64,000 bases of DNA. It comes from Variovorax sp. J22G73. Lineage in GTDB: Bacteria > Pseudomonadota > Gammaproteobacteria > Burkholderiales > Burkholderiaceae_C. Location: contig NZ_JASZYK010000002.1 of the NCBI RefSeq assembly GCF_030317035.1, positions 434,001-498,000 on the forward strand, given 5' to 3'. The notes under the pieces are model-generated. The model saw nothing but the letters and a program-made list of their open reading frames with translations. It was not told the DNA's origin and made no database searches. Every line of letters begins with the position of its first letter. Position 1 is the first letter of the stretch. A program made the position numbers and the translations under genes. This document shows positions 51,073-58,715 of this stretch, in pieces.

Positions 51073-52959
51073 CAGCTCGTAGAGCACCATGCGCGTCTGG
51101 CGGCCGCGCAGCTCGATCATCTCCTCGATGCGGCGCGCGGCCACGCGCCCGCCGAGCGCCGCGAAGGTGGTTTCGGAAATCAGCGTGCGCGTGCCCAGGT
51201 CCTTGTTGGCGCCCTCGATGCGGCTCGCCACGTTGATCACGTCGCCCACCGCGGTGTACGAAAGCCGGTCGCTCGAGCCCAGCACGCCCGCGATGACCAG
51301 CCCGGTGTGGATGCCGATGCGCGTGCGGAACTCGCGCAGGCCCTGGCTGCGCCAGCTGGCGTTGAGCTGGTTCATTTCAGCATGCAGCTCCAGCGCCGCG
51401 ACGCAGGCGCGGTACTCCGCGTCTTCCAGGTCGGCCGGCGCGCCCCACAGCACCATGATGCCGTCGCCCATGTACTTGTCGACCACGCCGCCGTGTCGCG
51501 CGAAGATGCGCGCGGCCAGGTTGAAGTATTCGGTGAGTTGCTTCACCAGCACGTCGGCATCGAGCGACTCCGAGATGGACGTGAAGCCTTCCACGTCCGT
51601 GAACATGGCCGTGATGCGGCGCGGCGCGCCGCTGGGCGCCAGCGCCTGGCCTTCTGCGACAAGCTGCTTGATGATGTCCACCGGCACGAACTTGCTGAAG
51701 GCCTTCAGGCTGCGCGCCGACTCGTCCAGCGCCTGGTTGAGGTGCTGTATCTCCAGCACGCGGCTGGCCTCCAGCGGCAGGTTGTCGAGCTCCAGCCGGC
51801 CGATGCGCCGCGCCACGCGCGACAGGTTCTCGATGGGCCGCGTGACCAGCTTCGACAGCCGAAGCGAAATGAACAGCGCCACCGCCAGGAACGCGAACGT
51901 GAGCAGCAGCGCCCACAGCACCGTGCGCTGCAGGTCGCCCAGCAGCAGGTCTTCGCTCTCCCAGCTCACCAGTTGCCACCTGGTCGACGGAATGTGCGAG
52001 GTCTGCACCAGGTAGCGCCGGCCCTGGTGCTCGATGGAAAAGGCCATGTCGTCCACGCCGCCAGCTGTGCCGCCCGCCGTGCCGGCCGCCAGCATGTGGG
52101 CATGCAGCGCGCCGAGCACGCCGTCGTCGGTGTCGGGCGACTCCAGCTGGCGCACCACATGGGGCTGGTCGCTGCGCGCGAGCACGTGGTGGTCGGCGCT
52201 CAGCAAAGCGCTTTCGCCGTGGCCCAGTTCACCGAACACGCGCACCAGCTTCGACAGGTGGCCGAGCGACACGTTCGCGGCCACCACCATGTGCTGCGTG
52301 CGGCCCTCGTCGTCGAGGCGGCCGGCGGGCAATGCATGGCTGATCGCCAGTTCCTGCGCGGCGGCCGAGAGAAAGGGCGCCGTCCATGTCGGGCCCTTGG
52401 CCTTCAGGGCGTCCACGAACCAGGTGCGTTGCGTGGGGTCGTAGTCGCTGCGGTAGGCGGCGATGTGGGTGGTGGCAAAACGCTGCCTGGCGTCGCCGCC
52501 TTGGGAATCGGGCGAGCGCTTGTATTGCCAGGTCTCGGTGCTGAAGGCCGGGCCGCGCAGCACCTGGCGAAGGGCCGGCGCCGGGTAGCGCATGGCCGAG
52601 ACCAGGTGGCCGTCGTCGGTGGCCACGTTGAGGCTGTCGAGCTCGGGGGTCTGCTCCAGCAGCGTCCAGAGCATTTCGGCGGTCTGCTCGCCGTATTCCC
52701 CGGCCGCATGCAGGCTGGGCGAATCGCCGATGGAGCGCATCACCGCCTCGGTCTTCGCGAGAAACGCGAGCACGTTGTCTTCCACGCGGTCGTGGTTGAT
52801 CTTGTGCGCGGCCGAGCCCACCTTCGACACCAGCCGCTCGACCGCCCAGTACCCCAGCGCCACCAGCAGCAGCGACTGCACCAGCGCGACGGCGCAGATG
52901 ATGGTGCCGACGTCGACACGGAAGCGGCGCATGCGGGTGCGTGTGAAATCGTCTGGCAT
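51046..52959 (-). CDS. Membrane-bound class III adenylate/guanylate cyclase with extracellular sensor
   Basis: The 637-residue protein has TM1 (about 17-37), a large periplasmic sensor of about 300 residues resembling dCache (TWFVDALKAKGPTWTAPFLS seen in parts; HMVVAANVSLGHLSK), TM2 (about 340-362) and a HAMP domain. The class III cyclase domain (about 450-630) has metal Asp in MFTDVEGFTSISE, MGDGIMVLWG and YTAVGDVINVASRIEG. The C-terminus ELLEIEHQSR is short. The likely product is cAMP; specificity is uncertain. It is transcribed alone. Confidence 0.9.
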   Translation of the reverse strand: MPDDFTRTRMRRFRVDVGTIICAVALVQSLLLVALGYWAVERLVSKVGSAAHKINHDRVEDNVLAFLAKTEAVMRSIGDSPSLHAAGEYGEQTAEMLWTLLEQTPELDSLNVATDDGHLVSAMRYPAPALRQVLRGPAFSTETWQYKRSPDSQGGDARQRFATTHIAAYRSDYDPTQRTWFVDALKAKGPTWTAPFLSAAAQELAISHALPAGRLDDEGRTQHMVVAANVSLGHLSKLVRVFGELGHGESALLSADHHVLARSDQPHVVRQLESPDTDDGVLGALHAHMLAAGTAGGTAGGVDDMAFSIEHQGRRYLVQTSHIPSTRWQLVSWESEDLLLGDLQRTVLWALLLTFAFLAVALFISLRLSKLVTRPIENLSRVARRIGRLELDNLPLEASRVLEIQHLNQALDESARSLKAFSKFVPVDIIKQLVAEGQALAPSGAPRRITAMFTDVEGFTSISESLDADVLVKQLTEYFNLAARIFARHGGVVDKYMGDGIMVLWGAPADLEDAEYRACVAALELHAEMNQLNASWRSQGLREFRTRIGIHTGLVIAGVLGSSDRLSYTAVGDVINVASRIEGANKDLGTRTLISETTFAALGGRVAARRIEEMIELRGRQTRMVLYELLEIEHQSR

Positions 52960-53164
52960 ACGGGCCCTGGCTCCTCTTCGCGCGCGGCGTGGCGCGCGCC
53001 CTCGTTCTTTTTCTTCCCTCGGGGGATTCTGCTTGCAGTTTGTAAGGAATGGTTCGGCGGGCGCGGCTGGGCGCGGCCGGGTTTGTACGCCCCCGAAATG
53101 CCACGCCCGGCGTTGCGGGCTCAGCGCAGCGGATAAACTCCGCCCTGCGCCGAGGTTCACCACG

Positions 53165-53255
53165 GCGCACTTGCTAGGGGTGCTGGGCTGCTTGCGGTCC
53201 GGCTGAGAAAGTCCCTTTGAACCTGATTGAGGTAATCCTCGCGCAGGGAAGCTGG
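53165..53255 (+). ncRNA. TPP riboswitch (THI box)
   Basis: The aptamer core is recognisable: GGGGTGCT near 53177, the pyrimidine-sensing GGCTGAGA at 53201, CCCTTTGAACCTGATT from 53213 and GGTAATCCTCGCGCAGGGAA at 53231-53250. It sits 100 bp before the HMP transporter gene cytX. It should reduce expression when thiamine pyrophosphate is plentiful. Confidence 0.95.
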
Positions 53256-53354
53256 TCCGGTGACCTCTCTCGCTCTCTCGTGTTTTTCCAACGCGTGACG
53301 GCCGCGCCACCCGGGCCCCGCCCACCTGCCAAACCTTTGCACTGGAGCAAACGG

Positions 53355-54710
53355 ATGGCATTCGACGACAACCGCAACAACAACGAGGCACTGACACCCC
53401 TGCCCGCGTCGCAGCGCGTGTTCGGCTGGCACGACCACGCCTCGCTCTGGTTCAGCCTGGGCGTGGGCCTGCTGGTGATGCAGATCGGCGCGTACCTGGT
53501 GCCGGCGGTGGGCACGCGCGACGCGGCCATCGCCATCGTGCTGGGCTCCTGCCTGGGCGCCGGACTGCTGGCCTGGACAGCGCGCCTGGGCTGCGAAAGC
53601 GGACTGGCCAGCGCCGGGCTGATGCACGCCACCTACGGCAGCGCCTTCGCGCGGCTGCCGGTGCTTTTGAACATCGTGCAGCTGGTGGGCTGGACCACCT
53701 TCGAGCTGGTGGTCATGCGCGAGGGCACGCAGGCCATCGGCCAGTCGGTGTTCGGCGCCGCCATCGCCACCACCTGGGGCGGCGTGCTGACGACGCTGCT
53801 GTGGGGCGCGGTGCTGCTGGCGCTGCTCGCGGGCTCGATGGTGAAGCTGGTGCGCCGCTTCGTGAGCCGCTTCGGCCTGCCGCTGGTGGTGCTGTCGCTG
53901 CTGTGGCTCAGCTGGCAGTTCGCCACGCGGCTGCAGGCCAAGGGGCTGGACGCCTTCTGGGCACGGCCGGGCGACGGCAGCATGGGCATGTTCGGCGCGC
54001 TCGACCTGGTCATCGCCATGCCCGTCTCGTGGCTGCCGCTGGTGGCCGACTACGCGCGGCATGGCAAGCGCAACGCAGCAGGCAAAGGCGGCCTGGGCAG
54101 CGCCTTCAGCGGCACGTGGATCGGCTATGCGTTGGCCAACGTGTGGTGCTACGCGCTGGGCGTGATGGTGGTGAGCGTGGCCGAGCCGGGCACGGAGCTG
54201 GTCATGGCCCTGCTGTTGGCGCAGGGCGGGCTGGTGGCGCTGGGCCTGATCCTGATCGACGAGCTCGACAACGCGTACGGCGATGTGTACTCGGGCTCGG
54301 TGTCCACGCACAGCCTGCTGCCGCGCTGGAGCGTGAAGCGCTGGGGCCTGCTGCTGGCGGCACTGTGCATCGCGCTGGCGCTGGTGCTGCCGATGCACAC
54401 GCTGGAGCCCTTCCTGCTGATGTTGAGCTCGGTGTTCGTGCCGCTGTACGGCGTGATCATCGGGCGCCTGGGCAGCGGCCGGTCGGTGTCGCTGGCGTCG
54501 CCGCGCAAGGTGGACGTGGCGGCGGCGCTGATCTGGATCGCGGGCATCGCCGCCTACCACGCTCTCGCCAAGTGGGCGCCGCAGTTTGGCTCGGCGCTGC
54601 CCACGCTGGCCGCGACCTTCGTGCTGGCCTGGCTCAGCCGGCCCAAGCCGGCGGCGACAGTGGCTACAGCGGCAGGCGGCGCGTCGGCACTGGCGCGAAG
54701 CCGTGGTTGA
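53355..54710 (+). CDS. cytX: Putative hydroxymethylpyrimidine transporter
   Basis: This is a 451-residue NCS1 family permease (cytosine/purine/HMP transporter type). It has about 12 hydrophobic segments, beginning ASLWFSLGVGLLVMQIGAYL. Family elements PLVADYARHG and DELDNAYGDVYSGSVSTHSL (seen in parts) are present. A TPP riboswitch precedes it, so a thiamine precursor (HMP) is the likely cargo. It ends in an Ala/Thr-rich tail overlapping the convergent thiD gene by 47 bp. Confidence 0.88.
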   Translation: MAFDDNRNNNEALTPLPASQRVFGWHDHASLWFSLGVGLLVMQIGAYLVPAVGTRDAAIAIVLGSCLGAGLLAWTARLGCESGLASAGLMHATYGSAFARLPVLLNIVQLVGWTTFELVVMREGTQAIGQSVFGAAIATTWGGVLTTLLWGAVLLALLAGSMVKLVRRFVSRFGLPLVVLSLLWLSWQFATRLQAKGLDAFWARPGDGSMGMFGALDLVIAMPVSWLPLVADYARHGKRNAAGKGGLGSAFSGTWIGYALANVWCYALGVMVVSVAEPGTELVMALLLAQGGLVALGLILIDELDNAYGDVYSGSVSTHSLLPRWSVKRWGLLLAALCIALALVLPMHTLEPFLLMLSSVFVPLYGVIIGRLGSGRSVSLASPRKVDVAAALIWIAGIAAYHALAKWAPQFGSALPTLAATFVLAWLSRPKPAATVATAAGGASALARSRG

Positions 54711-55503
54711 GCGGGCCATGGCCGGCACCGACCTGCACGCCCGCACCGGCCGCCATGGCGCCGAGGATGTACGCGCGCGCCTGCGCAACGGCGTCGGGCA
54801 GCGTTTCTCCCAGCGCCAGGTGCGCGGCGATGGCCGACGACAGCGTGCAGCCCGTGCCGTGCAGGTTGCGGCTGGCGATGCGCTTCGACGCCAGCCGCTT
54901 TCTGTCGCCGCCGGCCTGCAGCAGCACATCGACCACGTCGTCGCCCGGCAGGTGGCCGCCCTTGAGCAGCACGCCCTTCGCGCCGAGCGCCAGCAGTTCG
55001 TCGGCCGCGGCGTCGAGCGCGTCGATGCCGTCGATGGCGTGGCCGATCAGCAGGGCCGCTTCGTCGAGGTTGGGCGTGACGACCAGCGCGCGCGGGAACA
55101 GTTCGCGCACCAGCACCTGCACCGTGTCGGCGGCAATCAAGCGGTCGCCGCTGGTGGCGACCATGACGGGGTCGAGCACCACGTTCTTCAGCTGGTAGCG
55201 GTCGATGGCCCAGGCCACCACCTCGACCACCTCGGGCGCGTGCAGCATGCCGAGCTTGACGGCGTCGACGCCGATGTCTTCGACCACGGCCTGGATCTGT
55301 GCCTTGAGGAATTCGGCCGGCACCCCGTGGATGCCCGAGACGCCCAGCGTGTTCTGCGCGGTGAGCGCAGTGATGGCGGTCATGCCGTAGCAGCCGAGGG
55401 CCGCGAAGGTCTTGAGGTCGGCCTGGATGCCGGCGCCGCCGCCGCTGTCGGAGCCGGCGATGGAGAGCACGCGTGCGTAGCGCTGGGTGGGTGCTTGGGT
55501 CAT
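54664..55503 (-). CDS. thiD: Bifunctional hydroxymethylpyrimidine kinase / phosphomethylpyrimidine kinase
   Basis: The 279-residue ribokinase-fold enzyme phosphorylates HMP to HMP-PP for thiamine synthesis. VLSIAGSDSGGGAGIQADLKTF is the N-terminal signature (as GSDSGGGAGIQAD), VVLDPVMVATSGDRL marks the core, and the C-terminal anion hole is RNLHGTGCTLSSAIAAHLA (about 215-233). It sits on the minus strand between two plus-strand thiamine genes. Its promoter would lie beside the REP pair at 55539-55640. It overlaps cytX at the 3' end by 47 bp. Confidence 0.94.
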   Translation of the reverse strand: MTQAPTQRYARVLSIAGSDSGGGAGIQADLKTFAALGCYGMTAITALTAQNTLGVSGIHGVPAEFLKAQIQAVVEDIGVDAVKLGMLHAPEVVEVVAWAIDRYQLKNVVLDPVMVATSGDRLIAADTVQVLVRELFPRALVVTPNLDEAALLIGHAIDGIDALDAAADELLALGAKGVLLKGGHLPGDDVVDVLLQAGGDRKRLASKRIASRNLHGTGCTLSSAIAAHLALGETLPDAVAQARAYILGAMAAGAGVQVGAGHGPLNHGFAPVPTRRLPL

Positions 55504-55538
55504 GTTGAAAATTATCGGCGACTGTTTCTGCTCTCTCG

Positions 55539-55640
55539 CTCCCTCCCCCGCTGGGGGAGGGTTGGGGTGGGGGCAAGCGGCGTCTCCCTCGGGCGCTCTG
55601 CCTGCCCCCATCCCAGCCTTCCCCCAAAGGGGGAAGGAGC
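55539..55640. repeat. Paired inverted REP-like elements between thiD and thiO
   Basis: The left part (55539-55577) reads CTCCCTCCCCCGCTGGGGGA and on through GGGTTGGGGTGGGGG. The right part (55600-55640) is close to its reverse complement, with CCCCCATCCCAGCCTTCCCCC and an own small hairpin. Such paired GC-rich palindromes are a common extragenic repeat in Burkholderiales. They lie between divergent thiD and thiO and may affect transcription of both. Confidence 0.75.
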
Positions 55641-55646
55641 AACACC

Positions 55647-56738
55647 ATGACGTTGCCTTTTCAATCGGCCGCCATCCTCGGCGCGGGCCTCATGGGCCGG
55701 CTGCTCGCGGTCACGCTCGCGCGAGCGGGCTGCAAGGTCGACCTGTTCGAAGCTGGCAGCCCGCAGGCCGAAGGCGCGGCCGCGCGCGTGGCCGCCGCCA
55801 TGCTCGCGCCGCTGGCCGAATCGGCGGTGGCGCCCACGTCGGTCGTTCGCATGGGGCAGCACGCGCTGTCGCGCTGGCCCGAGCTGCTCGCGCCGCTGGC
55901 GCAGCCCGTGTTCTTCCAGCGCGAAGGCACGCTGGTGCTCTGGCACCGGCAGGACGCCGCCGAAGCCACCCGCCTGGCCCGCGTGCTCGCGACCACCGGC
56001 ACGCAGGTGCCCGAGCTCGCGCCCATGCAGACGCTCGACGGCCCCGCCATCGCCGCGCTGGAGCCCTCGCTGGGCCAGCGCTTCGCGCAAGGACTCTTCT
56101 TGCCGGGTGAAGGCCAGCTTGATAACCGCGCGCTGCTCGCCTCGTTGCTCGCCACGCTGCAAGCCGACCCGCGCGTCACCCTGCACTGGCAGTCGCCGCG
56201 CGCCCCGTCGGACTTCGCGCCGGGCACGCCGGGCCAGCCCGACTGGCTGGTCGACTGCCGCGGCCTGGGTGCCAAGCCCCAGTGGAACGCGCTGCGCGGC
56301 GTGCGTGGCGAAGTCATTCGCGTGCACGCGCCCGAGGTGAGCCTGAAGCGCCCCACCCGGCTGGTGCACCCGCGCTATCCGCTGTACATCGCGCCCAAGC
56401 CCGACGGCCTGTTCGTCATCGGCGCGACCGAGATCGAGTCGGACGACATGTCCAGCGCCAGCGTGCGCTCCACGCTCGAGCTGCTGAGCGCGGCCTACGC
56501 CGTGCACAGCGGTTTCGCCGAGGCGCGCATCGTGGAAATCGCGACGCAATGCCGCCCGACGCTGCCCGACAACCTGCCCGCCATTCGCCAGCCGCAGCCG
56601 CGCGTGCTGCAGATCAACGGCCTGTACCGCCACGGTTTCATGATCGCGCCCGCCATGCTCGACGTGGCGATGGAGCTGCTCACGCAGGGCCGCTCGTCCC
56701 TCGCCCAAGGCTTCGGCATGACGGCCGACCTCACATGA
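55647..56738 (+). CDS. thiO: Glycine oxidase-like FAD enzyme of thiazole synthesis
   Basis: This 363-residue flavoprotein is of the DAO family. The FAD motif is AAILGAGLMGRLLAVTLARAG (seen as GAGLMGRL). PEGDGLF-like segment PKPDGLFVIGATEIESDD and the C-terminal NGLYRHGFMIAPAMLD are typical of ThiO. It makes dehydroglycine for the thiazole moiety. Its stop overlaps the thiS start (ATGA), so translation is coupled. Confidence 0.92.
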   Translation: MTLPFQSAAILGAGLMGRLLAVTLARAGCKVDLFEAGSPQAEGAAARVAAAMLAPLAESAVAPTSVVRMGQHALSRWPELLAPLAQPVFFQREGTLVLWHRQDAAEATRLARVLATTGTQVPELAPMQTLDGPAIAALEPSLGQRFAQGLFLPGEGQLDNRALLASLLATLQADPRVTLHWQSPRAPSDFAPGTPGQPDWLVDCRGLGAKPQWNALRGVRGEVIRVHAPEVSLKRPTRLVHPRYPLYIAPKPDGLFVIGATEIESDDMSSASVRSTLELLSAAYAVHSGFAEARIVEIATQCRPTLPDNLPAIRQPQPRVLQINGLYRHGFMIAPAMLDVAMELLTQGRSSLAQGFGMTADLT

Positions 56739-56938
56739 CGATGAACATCCTGATCAACGACAAGCCCTACGCGCTGCCCGACAACGCGCTGCTGACCGAC
56801 GCCCTGGCGGCGCTGGACGCCACGCCGCCTTTCGCGGTGGCGGTGAACCGCGAGTTCGTGCCGCGCTCGGCCTACGCCGCGCGCGCGCTGCAGCCCGACG
56901 ACCGCATCGAAGTGATCCGCCCCGTGACGGGCGGCTGA
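56735..56938 (+). CDS. thiS: Sulfur-carrier protein ThiS
   Basis: This is a 67-residue ubiquitin-like sulfur carrier. It starts MTMNILINDKPYALPDN, and the C-terminus VIRPVTGG has the Gly-Gly that is adenylated by ThiF and thiocarboxylated. It donates sulfur to ThiG. ThiF is not in the window. It overlaps thiO and is immediately followed by thiG. Confidence 0.95.
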   Translation: MTMNILINDKPYALPDNALLTDALAALDATPPFAVAVNREFVPRSAYAARALQPDDRIEVIRPVTGG

Positions 56939-57766
56939 ATGATGGAGACGACACCCATGACAACGAACGACCCGCTTGTGCTTTACGGCGAGACCTTTCA
57001 AAGCCGCCTGCTGCTCGGCACCGCGCGCTACCCCTCGCCCGACCTGCTCGAAGCCGCCGTGAAGCGCGCGAAACCCGCGATGCTGACCGCCTCGCTGCGA
57101 CGCCAGACGGCCAGCCAGGGTTCGGGCAACAGCGAGCTCGGCAACGGCTTCTGGGAGCTTCTGCACAAGCTCGACGTGCCGGTGCTGCCGAACACCGCCG
57201 GCTGCCACAGCGTGCAGGAGGTGGTCGCCACCGCGCAGATGGCGCGCGAGCTGTTCGACACGCCCTGGATCAAGCTCGAGCTCATCGGCGACGACTACAC
57301 GCTGCAGCCCGACACGCTGAACCTGGTCGATGCCGCCTCGCAGCTGATTCGCGACGGCTTCAAGGTGCTGCCCTATTGCACTGAAGACCTGGTGCTGTGC
57401 CAGCGGCTGGTCGACATCGGCTGCCAGGCCGTGATGCCGTGGGCCGCGCCCATCGGCACCGGGCGCGGCCCGATCAACCCCTACGCGCTGCAGGTGCTGC
57501 GCGACCGGCTCAAGGTGCCGATGCTCGTCGACGCGGGCCTGGGGCTGCCGTCGCATGCCTGCCAGGTGATGGAGTGGGGCTACGACGGCGTGCTGCTCAA
57601 CACCGCCGTGGCGCTGGCGCAAGACCCGGTCGCGATGGCCGGCGCCTTCGCCGACGCGGTGCAGGCCGGCCGTGCCGCCCACCGTGCCGGCGCCATGGCC
57701 GCGCAGGACGCCGCGCAGCCCAGCACGCCCGTGCTCGGCACGCCCTTCTGGCACCACGCACCATGA
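56939..57766 (+). CDS. thiG: Thiazole synthase
   Basis: This is a 275-residue (beta/alpha)8 enzyme. Signatures are [28 protein letters not shown] and a Schiff-base Lys in [15 protein letters not shown] (about 116). GTGRGPINP and the phosphate site [24 protein letters not shown] are present. It makes the thiazole phosphate carboxylate from DXP, ThiS-COSH and dehydroglycine. ATG at 56957 with GGAG upstream is an equally plausible start. Its stop overlaps thiE. Confidence 0.94.
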   Translation: MMETTPMTTNDPLVLYGETFQSRLLLGTARYPSPDLLEAAVKRAKPAMLTASLRRQTASQGSGNSELGNGFWELLHKLDVPVLPNTAGCHSVQEVVATAQMARELFDTPWIKLELIGDDYTLQPDTLNLVDAASQLIRDGFKVLPYCTEDLVLCQRLVDIGCQAVMPWAAPIGTGRGPINPYALQVLRDRLKVPMLVDAGLGLPSHACQVMEWGYDGVLLNTAVALAQDPVAMAGAFADAVQAGRAAHRAGAMAAQDAAQPSTPVLGTPFWHHAP

Positions 57767-58710
57767 GCGCCGCACCCATCCCGCTCGACGCCCGCGAGGT
57801 CGTCCAGGCCATCGTCGCGGCGCACGGGCTGCGCTTCGGCGCCTTCACTTCCGCGCCAGTCAGCGCGCCGGTGTTTTCCTCGGACGACCCGGTCTACCGC
57901 GGCGCCAAGCGCGCATGCGCCGCGCTCGGCTTCATCGAGATCGACGCCGAATGCCTGGCCCTGGCCTGGCGCGCGCAAACGCAACGCCTGGGCCACTTCG
58001 ACGCCACGCTGTGGCCCGACGCGCCGGAAGATTTCGGCATGCGGCCGTTCCCACCGGCCGCGCGCGGCGATGCGTTTCCGCCCGGCCCCGAACGTCTCGG
58101 CCTCTACGCGGTGCTGCCGGACGCGCAGTGGGTCGGCCGCCTGGCGCGCGCCGGCGTGCCGACGGTGCAGCTGCGCTTCAAGTCCGACGACGCCGCGGCC
58201 ATCGAGCGCGAAGTGCAAGCCGCCGTCGAGGCGGTGCAAGGCACCGGCGCGCTGCTGTTCATCAACGACCACTGGCGCGTCGCCATCGCGGCGGGCGCCT
58301 ACGGCATCCACCTCGGGCAGGAAGACCTCGACGCGCTCACGCCCGACGAGCTGGCGCAGTTGCGCGCCAGCGGCCTGCGGCTGGGCGTCAGCACGCACGG
58401 CTATGCCGAGATGGTGCGCGCCGACCGGGTGAGCCCGAGCTACATCGCGATGGGTGCGGTGTACCCGACCACGCTCAAGAAGATGGCGACCGCGCCGCAG
58501 GGCGTGGCCCGCCTCGGCGCCTATGCGCGCCTGCTGCGCGGCTACCCGCAGGTGGGCATCGGCGGCATCGATGCCGTGCGGCTGCCCGAAGTACTCGCCA
58601 CCGGCGTCGGCTCCGTCGCCGTGGTGCGCGCGCTGGTCGCGGCCGAAGACCCCGAGGCCACGGCCGCGCAATGGATGGCGGCCCTGCAGGGCGCCGCCGC
58701 CGGCAACTGA
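57763..58710 (+). CDS. thiE: Thiamine-phosphate synthase with N-terminal extension
   Basis: This 315-residue protein joins HMP-PP and thiazole phosphate. The ThiE core occupies about residues 110-310: [52 protein letters not shown] (in parts), [10 protein letters not shown] and [14 protein letters not shown]. The first about 108 residues are not part of the usual 210-residue ThiE. They look folded ([38 protein letters not shown]) and could be an accessory domain. It overlaps thiG by four bases and is 5 bp from the TonB receptor gene. Confidence 0.9.
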   Translation: MSAAPIPLDAREVVQAIVAAHGLRFGAFTSAPVSAPVFSSDDPVYRGAKRACAALGFIEIDAECLALAWRAQTQRLGHFDATLWPDAPEDFGMRPFPPAARGDAFPPGPERLGLYAVLPDAQWVGRLARAGVPTVQLRFKSDDAAAIEREVQAAVEAVQGTGALLFINDHWRVAIAAGAYGIHLGQEDLDALTPDELAQLRASGLRLGVSTHGYAEMVRADRVSPSYIAMGAVYPTTLKKMATAPQGVARLGAYARLLRGYPQVGIGGIDAVRLPEVLATGVGSVAVVRALVAAEDPEATAAQWMAALQGAAAGN

Positions 58711-58715
58711 ACACA

